Part shown: positions 47,660-61,423 of the stretch, piece after piece
Position numbering within the stretch: position 1 is the stretch's first letter
How the letters are laid out: each line of letters starts with the position of its first letter
DNA from: Miscanthus floridulus
Lineage: Eukaryota; Streptophyta; Magnoliopsida; Poales; Poaceae
Assembly: GCF_019320115.1 (NCBI RefSeq)
Contig: NC_089591.1
Location: 23,538,502-23,602,501, forward strand
Length of the DNA: 64,000 nt
Reading direction: 5' to 3'
Notes under the pieces: generated by a model
Seen by the model: only the letters and a program-made list of their open reading frames with translations
What the model was told of the DNA's origin: nothing
The model's database searches: none
Translations under genes and position numbers: made by a program

Positions 47660-50600
47660 TATCACAGAACCGTCCAATTTATAAGAGCACAAGTACAATA
47701 GCAATCACCGAAGCGATCAAACCGTCATACTTGAGCCCATATAAACCCGGTAGTCCAACGAAACCGCGAAAGGATCTCAAACAACCAACATACAAACCAA
47801 GATCGTAGAGATTCAACACAACCAGTCACATGTTACATCACAGTTCACAAATAGGTCTCATACATCAGAGTTTGAATAATTATTACAAACCAAGTTTGAA
47901 GGTAGCGGAAGCAAAGTAGTTTAACATCAACATCACACAGTAGTTTAATACAAAGCCAGTGTCATAGTCATCTCCAACCAAAAGCACAAAGGTGAGATGA
48001 TATATAGAATTGACCATTGCCCATGGTCCTAGTCCTCATCCACAGTAGGAGCAAGATAGTTCTTGCAGTAGCCATGAAACATAACGTTATCTGCAACAAA
48101 GGGAATCAAACCCTGAGTACGAGAAGGTACTCAGCGAGACTTACCCGTCCGACTAATATACTAAGACACCAAGGAGTATGCAAGGCTTTATAAGTAGAGC
48201 TGGTAGACATTATTTGTAGAAAAGCATAAGTTATCCAACATCTCTTTAATTGGAAATCACTAGTTATTAATCCTGTCTCATACTAGATTAGCAACTATCC
48301 TATGCCAAACATGTTGATACCATTAATTCATCACAATAATAACCATATCCAGTTGAGTTCTTGCATAATCTCATAACCATCATTTTCATCCTTTCCATAA
48401 CTTACTACGATGAAAGGAACTCAAGTCAAGTTCTCACTATCCGGGAGAGATGGCGATTCGAATCGATTCCTACCCAGCTGGGGAAATATTCCTAACACAC
48501 ACCTAGGCATGCCTCATGAAGGTAGCCTTAGGTCACCTTTGGTACAAATCAGGAACCAAATTCATGGGTACGACCAGCGCCGCACAATCAGAGAACCACT
48601 CTGCCAAGGGTGATCGGGACTCTAACCCGCCCTTGGGCTTACGCCAATGGCTCTTCGCACATCCTTACTACCATCCAGAGTGCGCACTTGAACTGCTCGT
48701 GGTCCCGGCCTGAGATGAGATACTCGGCTTCGCGGTCGGAACGACTTATCCAACCAACTATGTGAGATGCTGCGTTCAACATGACAAGATGATCCTCCAA
48801 CGTCCGGTCCTTAAACGACACAGGTGGAGTCACTATAGTACCACATATAAGACTCCACCCGGTCTCCATTTGTTCAACAATACCAGGTTATGTTCCACGA
48901 TAGCACAATATAGCCAACCGTGATTAAGTTATCACCTATAGCTCGCAGGTGACAGGGAATCACCTGACTTCTACCGGTCTAAGCAGAGCTAAGCATGATA
49001 AACGTTCCTGGACTTAAATAGGATCCGTGGTAGATATATCTGGTCAAGGAATGGTAGTATGCAGGCAAGTGTTTACAAACAACTCCTGTCACGTAATGCA
49101 GCAATACGAATAACTTTAAGTGACATTAATAAAATAGGGAGACTTATAATGCTCCGGGGCTTGCCTTTCACAAACGTCGAAGGCTGGTGATCGGGGCACT
49201 CGGGAAGGTGATCGGCTTCAGGCTCTCCTTCTCCAGAAACCTCCAGGTGCTGAACTTCCCGATTCTCCTCCTGTGGCTTGGCGTCGAGTTCCACAAGTGT
49301 GATCCCCACGGTTGCACCTATTGCATGCATATGCATAAATAAGTACCATGAATGCATAAGATGGATCACGGAGGATGTGATAACAGGATGTACATGCTAT
49401 GACAATGATGTTAAGTAGAAAAAATGATAACAATGCTAACTCCTTATTTGCCTAGTAGGTGCATATCTCTTCTCTAGTTATTTACAAATTTCACAAAAAG
49501 CAATATCTAAGTTACACATGACTAGTTACAAGTTTATATCATAACTGAAGTTATACTTATCCAAATGCTATGATCTTAGACTTTATGGAAAGCTTATAAA
49601 ATTGTCTACAACTCTTATTTAATCACCAAAAGCTGAATCACAATCTATCCTAGACAAAATAGGCAATCTATGCAGTGCTGTCCAGAAATTCCAGAGAACA
49701 CGCAATTCGGAAAACTAAATTTAAACATCTATAACTCCTAAACCCTTTGGCCTATTGACCTGAAATTTTAACACAAGATAGATGAAGAAGTTACCTACAA
49801 CTTTGTTATTAACCATTTCTACAGAAAACATCATTTTGACTATGCAACATAACAAGCAACAGAATCTGTCCGAAAACATGTTAAATCGAATTATAAAGCG
49901 ACAATATTTCTACTGCATGTAAACATTCAAAATTTGGCACCACCAAGTACACCAACAGTTTAGGAACATCAAATACACTCAAGAAAAACTAATGGCAAAG
50001 CCCAAACTATTGATTTAATTGCCTTTCTTAATTTATTTAGATAATTAGGTTAAATAATAAACCTATACCAAATGTGCATAATAAATTCTCAGAAAATTAT
50101 AGTGGCTTACAAGTTCCCTCAATATACTACTGTAAAAGTTTCATACCATTTTAACATGTATAACCTTCTTTACAAAAATGACAAACCAGCAAAGTCTATT
50201 TTAGCAAAAATAGTAAACCCTAGTAGAAAAGTGTCAAACAACATATTATATATTTTTATAAACAACTACACTTAATAAGGAACACAACAAAATTTGGTTC
50301 ACAAAAATTGGACCTCTAGAACTCCACTTATCATTTTTCAAAGTTTGTATCAAATCTAGACAAATGAACTAGCTTTATTTGAACTGGTCACTGTAGCGAC
50401 CGAAACAGAGCACCCACGCGGGACGGCGCAGGAATCGGCGGAGTTCACCGCCGGCGACCGTTTCCGGCGACGGCAACGAACCAAGAGCATCCCCACGACA
50501 TCCCGAACACACCGTGCTAACTAATTGAACCAATGGCCGGAGCTACCGACTACGGCGGCGGCCATGGCGGTGTGGCGGTGCGGCTCGACGGCAAGACGCC

Positions 50601-51810
50601 AGGAGCTGGCCGTGACTACTTGATTAAGGGTTCGGCCGAGACTCTCTAGACCACGGCGAAACTAATTCACACGTTAGCGAGACAAGTGGTGGTCGGAGGC
50701 GAGCTGGCCACCGCGACGGGGCACGGCGGCGGAAGAACGGCGAGGTTCACGCGCGGCGAGACGGCTTACCGAGCGATTCTGGCTAGCAAACGTGGACATG
50801 GTGGTGTGGTGGGACCACGGTGAAGCTATGGCAGAGATGGAGGAGGGACGCGGTGCGCTCCGGCCGGCAATGGCGACGGCGGCACTGTGGCGGCTGCTGC
50901 GCTGCTTGCTGCGGGCGAGCGCGAAGGCGAGGGAGAAGGCAGGAAATGCAAATGGAGCGCTGGGGTTCACGGGCGAGCGCTGGGGCTTGATGTGGCGCAC
51001 GACAGCCCATCGTGGCCTGGCCGGTCAGGACGTCGGTGACGACGCAGGCCACCCACGTGGCAGTCGAAGCCTGAAACGGTCGGCCCTGTAGACTCCATCA
51101 GTTAAGGACATCAGCGCTCGATAGCTCGACTGACAGCGCAACTTGACAGCGTTCAAACTCCTAAACCGTGGCTCAACAGCGAAAACTATATTAACGAAAG
51201 TTGAAGCCCTACATACCATCTTCAACTTCTATTAAAGGATCATAGTCTAATTCTCAAAGAATCAAGAGTAAAATCGTCTCAAAGTAGGGCCAGCGAAACT
51301 ATAAACCGGTTTTGGACTTAGAAAATTCTAAGTGCTGGAAATCAGTGAATTATAGATTTTTGTGAGCTCAAAATGACTACTCTATGCACTGAATTAGCTC
51401 ATGGCCCAAAAATAAAAGTTGTTGCTCTACTCAAATACTACAACTTTGCTTAAAGGTTCACTGCCATGCAAAGACTCTATCACATAGTTCAAACTAGGTC
51501 AAACATAGCACTTTAAAATTATGTCATACACCATATCCATGACTTAGAAACTAAACTAACCCTGGACATGAATACCAAAGTTATTCCTTACACTATTCTA
51601 AACATGTTTAAGGTATTCCCAAGGTTCCACACACATTTCATACATTGGTTCCATGTAAACCCTAACTTAAGTAAGGTAATTAAGTAATACACATGAAATG
51701 TAAGCTAACATGGTATAGCAATTGAGATGCTCATGCACATGCATGCTCATGGATGCTTATGATCATGCAATGTCAAGGTTAAGTGCATGCTTAACACCAA
51801 GGGTGTTACA
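47660..51810 (-). repeat. 3' LTR of element C (left copy)
   Basis: Plus-strand TATCACAGAACCGTCC to AAGGGTGTTACA. The first bases have mutated from TGTCAC to TATCAC. Confidence 0.93.
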
Positions 51811-51823
51811 GCCCTTCCCCCCT
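51811..51823 (-). other. Polypurine tract of element C
   Basis: AGGGGGGAAGGGC on the - strand, directly before the 3' LTR; it would prime plus-strand DNA synthesis. Confidence 0.85.
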
Positions 51824-51853
51824 AAAAGAAATCTCGCCCCGAGATTGCACGAC

Positions 51854-54800
51854 CTACCATTCCATGTAGAAACTCGAATAAACCTCACGAAGATAGTCCT
51901 CACGCTCCCACGTAGCATCTTGCTCACTATGATTATTCCAAACCACCTTGTAGAACTTGGTGACTTTGCTACGGGTCACTCTTTCCATTTCTTCAAGCAC
52001 TTTAATAGGTCTCTCTTCATATGTCAAATCCAACTGAACCTTGATACTAGTAGGTTCAATAGCTTCTTCGGGCACACGAAGACATTTCTTGAGTTGGGAG
52101 ACATGAAAAACACTGAATATAGCTTTCATTTCTGGAGGTAACTAGAGTTTGTAGGCTACAGGCCCTTTTCATGCAATGATCTGGTATGGTCCAATATACC
52201 TAGGAGCAAGTTTTCGTTTCACTCCAAATCTTTGCACTCTCCTCATTGGGGATACCTTCAGATACACATAATCTCCAACTTGGAATATAATAGGACTTCT
52301 CCTCTTATCTGCATAACTCTTTTGTCTTGATTGAGCGGCTTCTATATGTTGCCGAATGATTTGAACTCGTTCTTCAGCTTCTTTGACAAAATCAATTCCA
52401 TAATATCTTCTTTCACCAGGCTCAATCCAATTTAGAGGGGTCCTACATTTGCGACCATATAAAGCTTCAAATGGAGCCATTCTGATACTCTCTTGATAAC
52501 TATTACTGTAGGAGAATTCAACCAAAGGTAACCAGTCCTCCCATGAACCCTTGGAAGAAATCACACATGCTCTCAACATATCTTCCTAGGATCTGATTCA
52601 CACGTTCAGTTTGACCTGCGGTCTGGGGGTGATAAGCAGAGCTACGAATCAATGTGGTACCAAAGTACTTATGCAGATGTTCCCAAAAATGGTTAACAAA
52701 TTGGGACCCTCGATCTGATACAATACTCTTAGGTACACCATGCAATCTGACAATTTGTTCCATGTATAGCTTTGCATATTGATGAGGTCGATACTAGACA
52801 TTAACAGGAATAAAATGCGCAGACTTGGTGAGACGGTCAATAATTACCCATATTGAATCATGACCTTTTTGGGTCTTTGGAAGTCCAACAATGAAATCCA
52901 TACTAATGTCATCCCATTTCCAACTTGGAATAGACAGTGGCTGAAGTAAACCTGCTGGTTTCATATGAATGGCCTTCACTCGGCAACAATTATCACATCT
53001 TGCCACATATGCCGCAATTTCTTTCTTCATTTTTGTCCACCAAAATCTAGTCTTCAAATCTTGATACATCTTACTGCTACCCGGGTGAATGGATAGCTTG
53101 GACGAATGAGCTTCCTCTAGGATTTGGTTCCTCAACTCCCTATCTTTAGGCACTACAAGTCGATCTTTAAACCATAGAACATCATTCTCATCTAACCGAA
53201 AATGTTTACTTTCTTCTTCTTTCATTTTTCTCTTGATGTGGAATATACCAACATCGGTCTTTTGTAGCTCAATGATCCTTGACTCTATAGAACAACTAAC
53301 TGTGATATTGTGTAGGACCGCCGGATGCAATAAATTGAAACCATCTTCCAACAAAGAATTACCATGATACTTCTGACTTAAGGCATCGACAACTACATTG
53401 GCTTTACCCGGATGATAATGCACTTCTAGGTTGTAGTCCTTGATCAATTCTAGCCATCTTCGTTGCCTCATGTTCAACTCAGGTTGAGTGAAAATGTACT
53501 TCAGGCTCTTGTGATCAGTGTAGATATGGCAAACATTACCAAGCAAGTAATGTCTCCAAATCTTCAAAGCATGGACAACTGCTGGCAAGCTCTAAATCAT
53601 GTGTTGGATAGTTGACTTCATGCTTTCTCAATTGGCGCGAGGCATAAGCAATGACTCGGCCTTCCTGCATCAGAACACACCCTAAACCGGTTCCTGAGGC
53701 ATCACAAAATACATCAAATGGCTTCTCAATATCAGGCTATGCCAACACAGGAGCAGTAGTCAGCAACGTCCGCAATGTGTGAAAAGCCGCTTCACACTCT
53801 GGTGTCTAAACAAACTTCTCATCCTTCTGAAGTAACTTGGTCATAGGCTTGGATATCTTAGAGAAATCCAGGATAAACCGACGATAATATCTAGCTAAAC
53901 CAAGAAAACTTCAGACTTCATGAACTGAGGTTGGGGCTTTCCAATCCATCACTTCTTGTACTTTGGATGGGTCTACAGAGATTCCATTTTCTGATAAAAC
54001 GTGACCTAGGAAAGGTACCTTCTTCAACCAAAACTCACATTTACTAAACTTTGCATATAGCTTATGCTCTCTTAGTCTCAACAATACCACTCTCAAGTGC
54101 TCTTCATGTTCTTCTGCCGTCTCAGAATAAATCAAGATATCATCGATGAACACAACCACAAACTTGTCAAGTTCAGGCATGAACACCGAGTTCATCAAAT
54201 ACATAAAGTAGGCAGGAGCATTGGTCAATCCAAAGGACATGACTAAATACTCATAAAGGCCATACCTAGTGGAAAAAGCAGTCTTAGGTACGTCTTCGGG
54301 CCTAATCTTGATTTGGTGATAACCTGACCTTAAATCAATCTTAGAGAACACTTTTGCTTTCGACAATTGATCAAACAAGATATCAATGCGAGGCAAAGGA
54401 TACTTGTTCTTGATAGTAACAGCATTGAGTGGGCAGTAATCCACACACATTCGCAAAGACTTGTCCTTCTTTTTCACGAATATGGTGGGACAACCCCAAG
54501 GTGACGAACTGGGGCGAATGAGACCCTTCTCTAAAAGTTCATGCAACTAAATCTTCAATTTAGCTAATTCATTAGGAGGCATTCTGTACGGTCTTCGAGA
54601 AATAGGTGCGGTACCAGGTAACAATTCTATCTTGAACTCTATCTCTCTGTTCGGTGGTAACCCAGGCAATTCATCAGGAAAGACATCCGAAAATTCACAT
54701 ACTACCGGAATATCAGCAAGGGCCATAGGCTAGATAGCATTGGCCACATTATGGAGATCAAACTCCCGGGGAAGGGGTACTAGAAAAGCCTCATTATTCT

Positions 54801-56264
54801 TGGGATCCCTCAACATAACAGTTCTAGTCGAGGTATCAATAAGAACACCATGGTTCTTCATCCAATTCATCCCCAAGATCACATCAATACCCAATCCCGG
54901 TAATATCACTAGGTTAGCCATATACTCCCGTTCACTTATTTGGATGCGTACACCTCTAACTATCTGATTGGTAGAAATGTTACTCCCAGCAGCACTTATG
55001 CAATAACCACCCTTTTCTACTACAACTATTTTCTGATCATACTTGGATGCAAATATTGGACTCATGAACGAATGCGAAGCTCCTAGAATCAAATAAAACA
55101 ACTGCAGGATGATGATTCACGAGAAACATACCAGCCGTGACCACTTCACCAGAGGGAATCTCTTCCATGGTGGTATAGTGTACATGTCCCTGACGTCCAC
55201 TAGAATTGCCCTGCTTCTGGTTGTTGTTCTTCCTGGGATATGGACAATTTCTTGACCAATGGCCAGCCTTGTTGCAATTCCAGCTTGGCATACCATTAGG
55301 TGGAACATTGGAGCTACTATGTCCAGTGCTACCCTTAGGTAGAGCAACAGAATAAGCCTTGCGGTATACTTGCTGGTTCTGACTTGGCTGTGCCTTCTTC
55401 TGGGGTGGTCCATACTTTGGAGCTAGAGGGCGGAACTGGGGTCTTGCATTGGTAGGAGCTTTGGACTGAGATACTCCTGCTTCAAAAGCTCAGCTTGCGA
55501 TTCTTAGATGTTGTATAGATGTTGTTCTGATTCTCTTGGGTTAGTGCATCACTAACAAACTCATTGAAGGTAGCACTTTTGTTGTTAGCTAGCGTCTTCA
55601 TCAGCTTCGGGCTAAGGCCCCTCTTGAAACTCACAATTTTCTTTGCATCTGTATCCACAAATTCTATAGCATACCTTGACAGATTATTAAAGGCATGCAG
55701 ATACTCTGTCAAACCCTTAGTTCCCTGTGTCAGCCTCATGAATTCCGTATGCTTCATGCTCATCAGACCTGGGGGAATATAATGCCCCCTAAATGCAACC
55801 TTGAACTGATTCCATGCGATTCGTGCATCTCTAGGCAAGGTGGATCGATGGTGACTCCACCATATGCCCGCTGGTCCATGCAACTGGTGCAATGCGTACT
55901 CGGTCTTCAAGTGTTCAGTGAGCCTTAAAAGGCGGAACTTCTGTTCAATTGTATTCAACCACTCATCTGACTACAGTGGTTCTTCTGCTTCCTTAAATAC
56001 AGGAGGCTTGGTGTCGAGAAAGTCCTTAAAAGTACTGAACTGGTTAGGTTCAGGTCCGTGATGCTGATCTCTTCCACATCCTTGTCCAGCATTCTGCGCG
56101 AGACCGCACAGCACTTCACCCATAGCACGTTGAGTCTCCATGAGCTGAGCCATCATCTCAGCTGGGGTAGGATGCGGTGGTGGGGGAAGATCCTCATGAC
56201 CATTGCCACGGCCATCACTACCACTTGCATTATCACCAAAAGTTCCCCTACGAGTGCGCGTCAT
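51854..56264 (-). pseudogene. Gag-pol polyprotein of element C with chromodomain, broken
   Basis: ATG at 56264. Gag (MTRTRRGTFGDNASG, FKDFLDTKPPVFKEAEEP, WNQFKVAFRGHYIPPGLMS), zinc knuckle CNKAGHWSRNC near 55270, protease GASHSFMS near 55080, RT with [20 protein letters not shown] and [10 protein letters not shown] near 54140, RNase [21 protein letters not shown] near 53510, integrase with [13 protein letters not shown] and a CDNC zinc finger near 53000, SDRGSQF near 52700, and C-terminal chromodomain KFYKVVWNNHSEQDATWERE near 51940. In-frame TAG at 55971, 54730, 54547, 53816, 53737, 52794 and 52142; TGA at 53911 and 52169. Frameshifts lie near 55495, 55086 (one extra base just after the protease Asp-Ser), 53590 and 52575. 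Not functional as it stands. Confidence 0.93.
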
Positions 56265-57261
56265 CTGCGAAATCGCAACAATCAGGGATTATTGGATGAT
56301 GTCAAGAGATTGTAGAAGAATTGCAAAAATTATGCCATACTGTAATTACTGGAGAGAATCATAATTTCATACAATAACACAGAGGCACAATAATTCAATT
56401 CCACAACATAACATCACCAAATGATCGCTTATCGTGCTCGCACTACTATAGCTAAACTACTCCTCGGGGTGGTCGCTATCCATGTCGGGCACACCATCAC
56501 CATGGTCATCCTCACAAGGCTTCACCTCTTCATCTTCAGTTACCACTTAAGGGAGGCACGTGCTAAAGAAACGGTTTACTTAACGATAAGATCATTTAAG
56601 GGGGAATCATGCAGGAACATGAATGAACAATGCACCATGATGTATGCTCGTTCCGTACGTCCTCATAAACTTAGAAAAATAATCTCTAACGACATACTCG
56701 GTGGCATACATACGTTCTCTCAATACATTCGTAACTAGACGAGCTACACGTTTCGTTGTTAGTGTACCTATAGAAAATGTATTTCAGCCCAACCCAACAA
56801 ATATAAGTACAGAAATGTAAATGCAGGATCTAAATTGCAACTAAATACTTCCATATATGTATACCCATACATATACTTCTGTATCAAAGCTACCCGATGA
56901 CAATTTATACCCACAATTAAATACGCACCATACACACATGCAAGCATGCATATACAGTCATATCAAAACTAGCTCTCCCCGACCGCACGCTCACGTCTTG
57001 CGGTCATGCCACTCATCAACTTACCTTCTTACCTTAGCATAGAGGCATTTGATCCATACATTACCATTCAAGTGAATGGCATCCATACAATAGCACGCCG
57101 TATGGACGACGAAAGTAAAACCCCCCCTGTTAGTACTTAAATAGCCACCTAAAAGTCCATAACTGGGCATAAGGAGATGACCACTGGCACACTTTAGATT
57201 TTTATAACACAAAACCTTTGTTTTTAAATACACATATGACAAGTTTTAATGTTGAATCCTT
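56265..57261 (-). other. Leader of element C between primer site and gag
   Basis: About 1 kb with no conserved ORF. It matches the leader of D on its LTR side but lacks the extra ORF that D has before gag. Confidence 0.65.
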
Positions 57262-57273
57262 GCTCTGATGCCA
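57262..57273 (-). other. Primer-binding site of element C
   Basis: TGGCATCAGAGC on the - strand, one change from the tRNA-Met site TGGTATCAGAGC, two bases from the 5' LTR. Confidence 0.85.
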
Positions 57274-57275
57274 GC

Positions 57276-60200
57276 TGTCACAGAACCGTCCAATTTATAA
57301 GAGCACAAGTATAATAGCAATCACCGAAGCGATCAAACCATCATACTTGAGCCCATATAAACCCGGTAGTCCAATGAAATCACGAAGGATCTCAAACAAC
57401 CAACATACAAACCAAGATCGTAGAGATTCAACACAACCAGTCACATGTTACATCACAGTTCACAAATAGGTCTCATACATCAGAGTTCGAATAATTATTA
57501 CAAACCAAGTTTGAAGGTAGCGGAAGCAAAGTAGTTTAACATCAACATCACACGTAGTTTAATACAAAGCCAGTGTCATAGTCATCTCCAACCAAAAGCA
57601 CAAAGGTGAGATGATATATAGAATTGACCATTGCCCATGGTCCTAGTCCTCATCCACAGCATGAGAAAGACAGTTCTTGCAGTAGCCATGAAACATAACG
57701 TTATCTGCAACAAAGGGAATCAAACCCTGAGTACGAGAAGGTACTCAGCGAGACTTACCCGTCCGACTAATATACTAAGACACCAAGGAGTATGCAAGGC
57801 TTTATAAGTAGAGCTGGTAGACATTATTTGCTAGAAAAGCATAAGTTATCCAACATCTCTTTAATTGGAAATCACTAGTTATTAATCCTGTCTCATACTA
57901 GATTAGCAACTATCCTATGCCAAACATGTTGATACCATTAATTCATCACAATAATAACCATATCTAGTTGAGTTCTTGCATAATCTCATAACCATCATTT
58001 TCATCCTTTCCATAACTTACTACGATGAAAGGAACTCAAGTCAAGTTCTCACTATCCGGGAGAGACGGCGATTCGAATCGATTCCTACCCAGCTGGGGAA
58101 ATATTCCTAACACACACCCAGGCATGCCTCGCGAAGGTAGCCTTAGGTCACCTTTGGTACAAATCAGGAACCAAATTCGCGGGTACGACCAGCGCCGCAC
58201 AATCAGAGAACCACTCTGCCAAGGGTGATCGGGACTCTAACCCGCCCTTGGGCTTACGCCAATGGCTCTCCGCACATCCTTACTACCATCCAGAGTGCGC
58301 ACTTGAACTGCTCGTGGTCCCGGCCTGAGATGAGCTACTCGGCTTCGCGGTCAGAATGACTTATCCAACCAACTATGTGAGAGGTTGCGTTCAACATGAC
58401 AAGATGACCTCCAACGTCCGGTCCTTAAACTGACACAGGTGGAGTCACTATAGTACCACATATAAGACTCCACCCGGTCTCCATTTGTTCAACAATACTA
58501 GGTTATGTTCCACGATAGCACAATATAGCCAACCGTGATTAAGTTATCACCTATAGCTCGCAGGTGACAGGGAATCACCCGACTTCTACCGGTCTAAGCA
58601 GAGCTAAGCATGATAAACGTTCCTGGACTTAAATAGGATCCATGGTAGATATATCTGGTCAAGGAATGGTAGTATGTAGCAAGTGTTTACAAACAACTCC
58701 TGTCACGTAATGCAGCAATACGAATAACTTTAAGTGACATTAATAAAATAGGGAGACTTATAATGCTCCGGGGCTTGCCTTTCACAAACGTCGAAGGCTG
58801 GTGATCGGGGCACTCGGGAAGGTGATCGGCTTCAGGCTCTCCTTCTCCGGAAACCTCCAGGTGCTGAACTTCCTGATTCTCCTCCTGCGGCTCGGCGTCG
58901 AGTTCCACAAGTGTGATCCCCACGGTTGCACCTATTGCATGCATATGCATAAATAAGTACCATGAATGCATAAGATGGATCACGGAGGATGTGATAACAG
59001 GATGTACATGCTATGACAATGATGTTAAGTAGAAAAAATGATAACAATGCTAACTCCTTATTTGCCTAGTAGGTGCATATCTCTTCTCTAGTTATTTACA
59101 AATTTCACAAAAAGCAATATCTAAGTTACACATGACAGTTACAAGTTTATATCATAACTGAAGTTATACTTATCCAAATGCTATGATCTTAGACTTTATG
59201 GAAAGCTTATAAAATTGTCTACAACTCTTATTTAATCACCAAAAGCTGAATCACAATCTATCCTAGACAAAATAGGCAATCTATGCAGTGCTGTCCAGAA
59301 ATTCCAGAGAACACGCAATTCAGAAAACTAACTTTAAACATCTATAACTCCTAAACCCTTTGGCCTATTGACCTGAAATTTTAACACAAGATAGATGAAG
59401 AAGTTACCTACAACTTTGTTATTAACCATTTCTACAGAAAACATCATTTTGACTATGCAACATAACAAGCAACATAATCTGTCCGAAAACATGTTAAATC
59501 GAATTATAAAGCGACAATATTTCTACTGCATGTAAACATTCAAAATTTGGCACCACCAAGTACACCAACAGTTTAGGAACATCAAATACACTCAAGAAAA
59601 ACTAATGGCAAAGCCCAAACTATTGATTTAATTGCCTTTATTAATTTATTTAGATAATTAGGTTAAATAATAAACCTATACCAAATGTGCATAATAAATT
59701 ATCAGAAAATTATAGTGGCTTACAAGTTCCCTCAATATACTACTGTAAAAGTTTCATACCATTTTAATATGTATAACCTTCTTTACAAAAATGACAAACC
59801 AGCAAGGTCTATTTTAGCAAAAATAGTAAACCCTGTAGAAAAGTGTCAAACAACAAATTATATATTTTTATAAACAACTACACTTAATAAGGAACACAAC
59901 AAAATTTGGTTCACAAAAATTGGACCTCTAGAACTCCACTTATCATTTTTCAAAGTTTATATCAAATCTGGACAAATGAACTAGCTTTATTTGAACTGGT
60001 CACTGTAGCAACCGAAATAGAGCACCCGCGCGGGACGGCGCGGAATCGGCGGAGTTCACCGCCGGCGACCGTTTCCGGCGACGGCAACGAACCAAGAGCA
60101 TCCCCACGACATCCCGAACACACCGTGCTAACTAATTGAACCAATGGCCGGAGCTACCGACTACGGCGGCGGCCATGGCGGTGTGGCGGTGCGGCTCGAC

Positions 60201-61418
60201 GGCAAGACGCCGGAGCTGGCCGTGACTGCTCGATTAAGGGTTCGGCCGAGACTCTCTAGACCATGGCGAAACTAATTCACACGTTAGCGAAACAAGTGGT
60301 GGTCGGAGGCGAGCTGGCCACTGCGATGGGGCACGGCGGCGGAAGAACGGCGAGGTCCGCGCGCGGCGAGACGGCTTACCGAGCGATTCTGGCTAGCAAA
60401 CGTGGACGTGGTGGTGCGGTGGGACCACGGTGAAGCTATGGCAGAGATGGAGGAGGGACGCGGTGCGCTCCGGCCGGCAATTGCGACGGCGGCACTGTGG
60501 CGGCTGCTGCGCTGCTTGCTGCGGGCGAGCGCGAAGGCGAGGGAGAAGGCAGGAAATGCAAATGGAGCGCTGGGGTTCACGGGCGAGCGCTGGGGCTTGA
60601 TGTGGCGCACGACAGCCCATCGTGGCCTGGCCGGTCAGGACGTTGGCGATGCGCGGCCACCCACGTGGCAGTCGAAGCCTGAAACGGTCGGCCCTGTAGA
60701 CTCCATCAGTTAAGGACATCAGCGCTCGATAGCTCGACTGACAGCGCAACTTGACAGCGTTCAAACTCCTAAACCGTGGCTCAACAGCGAAAACTATATT
60801 AACGAAAGTTGAAGCCCTACATACCATCTTCAACTTCTATTAAAGGATCATAGTCTAATTCTTAAAGAATCAAGAGTAAAATCATCTCAAAGTAGGGCCA
60901 GCGAAACTATAAACCGGTTTTGGACTTAGAAAATTCTAAGTGCTGGAAATCAGTGAATTATAGATTTTTGTGAGCTCAAAATGACTACTCTATGCACTGA
61001 ATTAGCTCATGGCCCAAAAATAAAAGTTGTTGCTCTACTCAAATACTACAACTTTGCTTAAAGGTTCACTGCCATGCAAAGACTCTATCACATAGTTCAA
61101 ACTAGGTCAAACATAGCACTTTAAAATTATGTCATACACCATATCCATGACTTAGAAACTAAACTAACCCTGGACATGAATACCAAAGTTATTCCTTACG
61201 CTATTCTAAACATGTTTAAGGTATTCCCAAGGTTCCACACACATTTCATACATTGGTTCCATGTAAACCCTAACTTAAGTAAGGTAATTAAGTAATACAC
61301 ATGAAATGTAAGCTAACATGGTATAGCAATTGAGATGCTCATGCACATGCATGCTCATGGATGCTTATGATCATGCAATGTCAAGGTTAAGTGCATGCTT
61401 AACACCGAGGGTGTTACA
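57276..61418 (-). repeat. 5' LTR of element C (right copy)
   Basis: Plus-strand TGTCACAGAACCGTCC to GAGGGTGTTACA. GC-rich segments around 60.0-60.7 kb give chance open frames in both LTR copies; none matches a protein I know. Confidence 0.93.
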
Positions 61419-61423
61419 CAGCC

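Larger units (their letters stand above)
47660..61418 (-). mobile_element. Ty3/gypsy element C (Tekay/Del-like chromovirus), complete
   Basis: 13,759 bp, target duplication CAGCC at 47655-47659 and 61419-61423. LTRs of 4151 bp (left) and 4143 bp (right) bracket only 5.46 kb of internal sequence. The order on the - strand is primer site, gag, protease, RT, RNase H, integrase, chromodomain, purine tract. The chromodomain plus LTRs near 4 kb point to the Tekay/Del clade. It lies inside the extra ORF of element D, in opposite orientation, and so is the youngest gypsy insertion of the nest. The LTRs are highly alike; the differences I checked in the first 150 bases are transitions plus one short indel. 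Confidence 0.95.

Noticed and set aside
50674..51091. Overlapping open frames repeated at 60284-60833
   Set aside because: They recur only because both are LTR copies of element C. Coding in opposite strands and no known domain argue against a gene.
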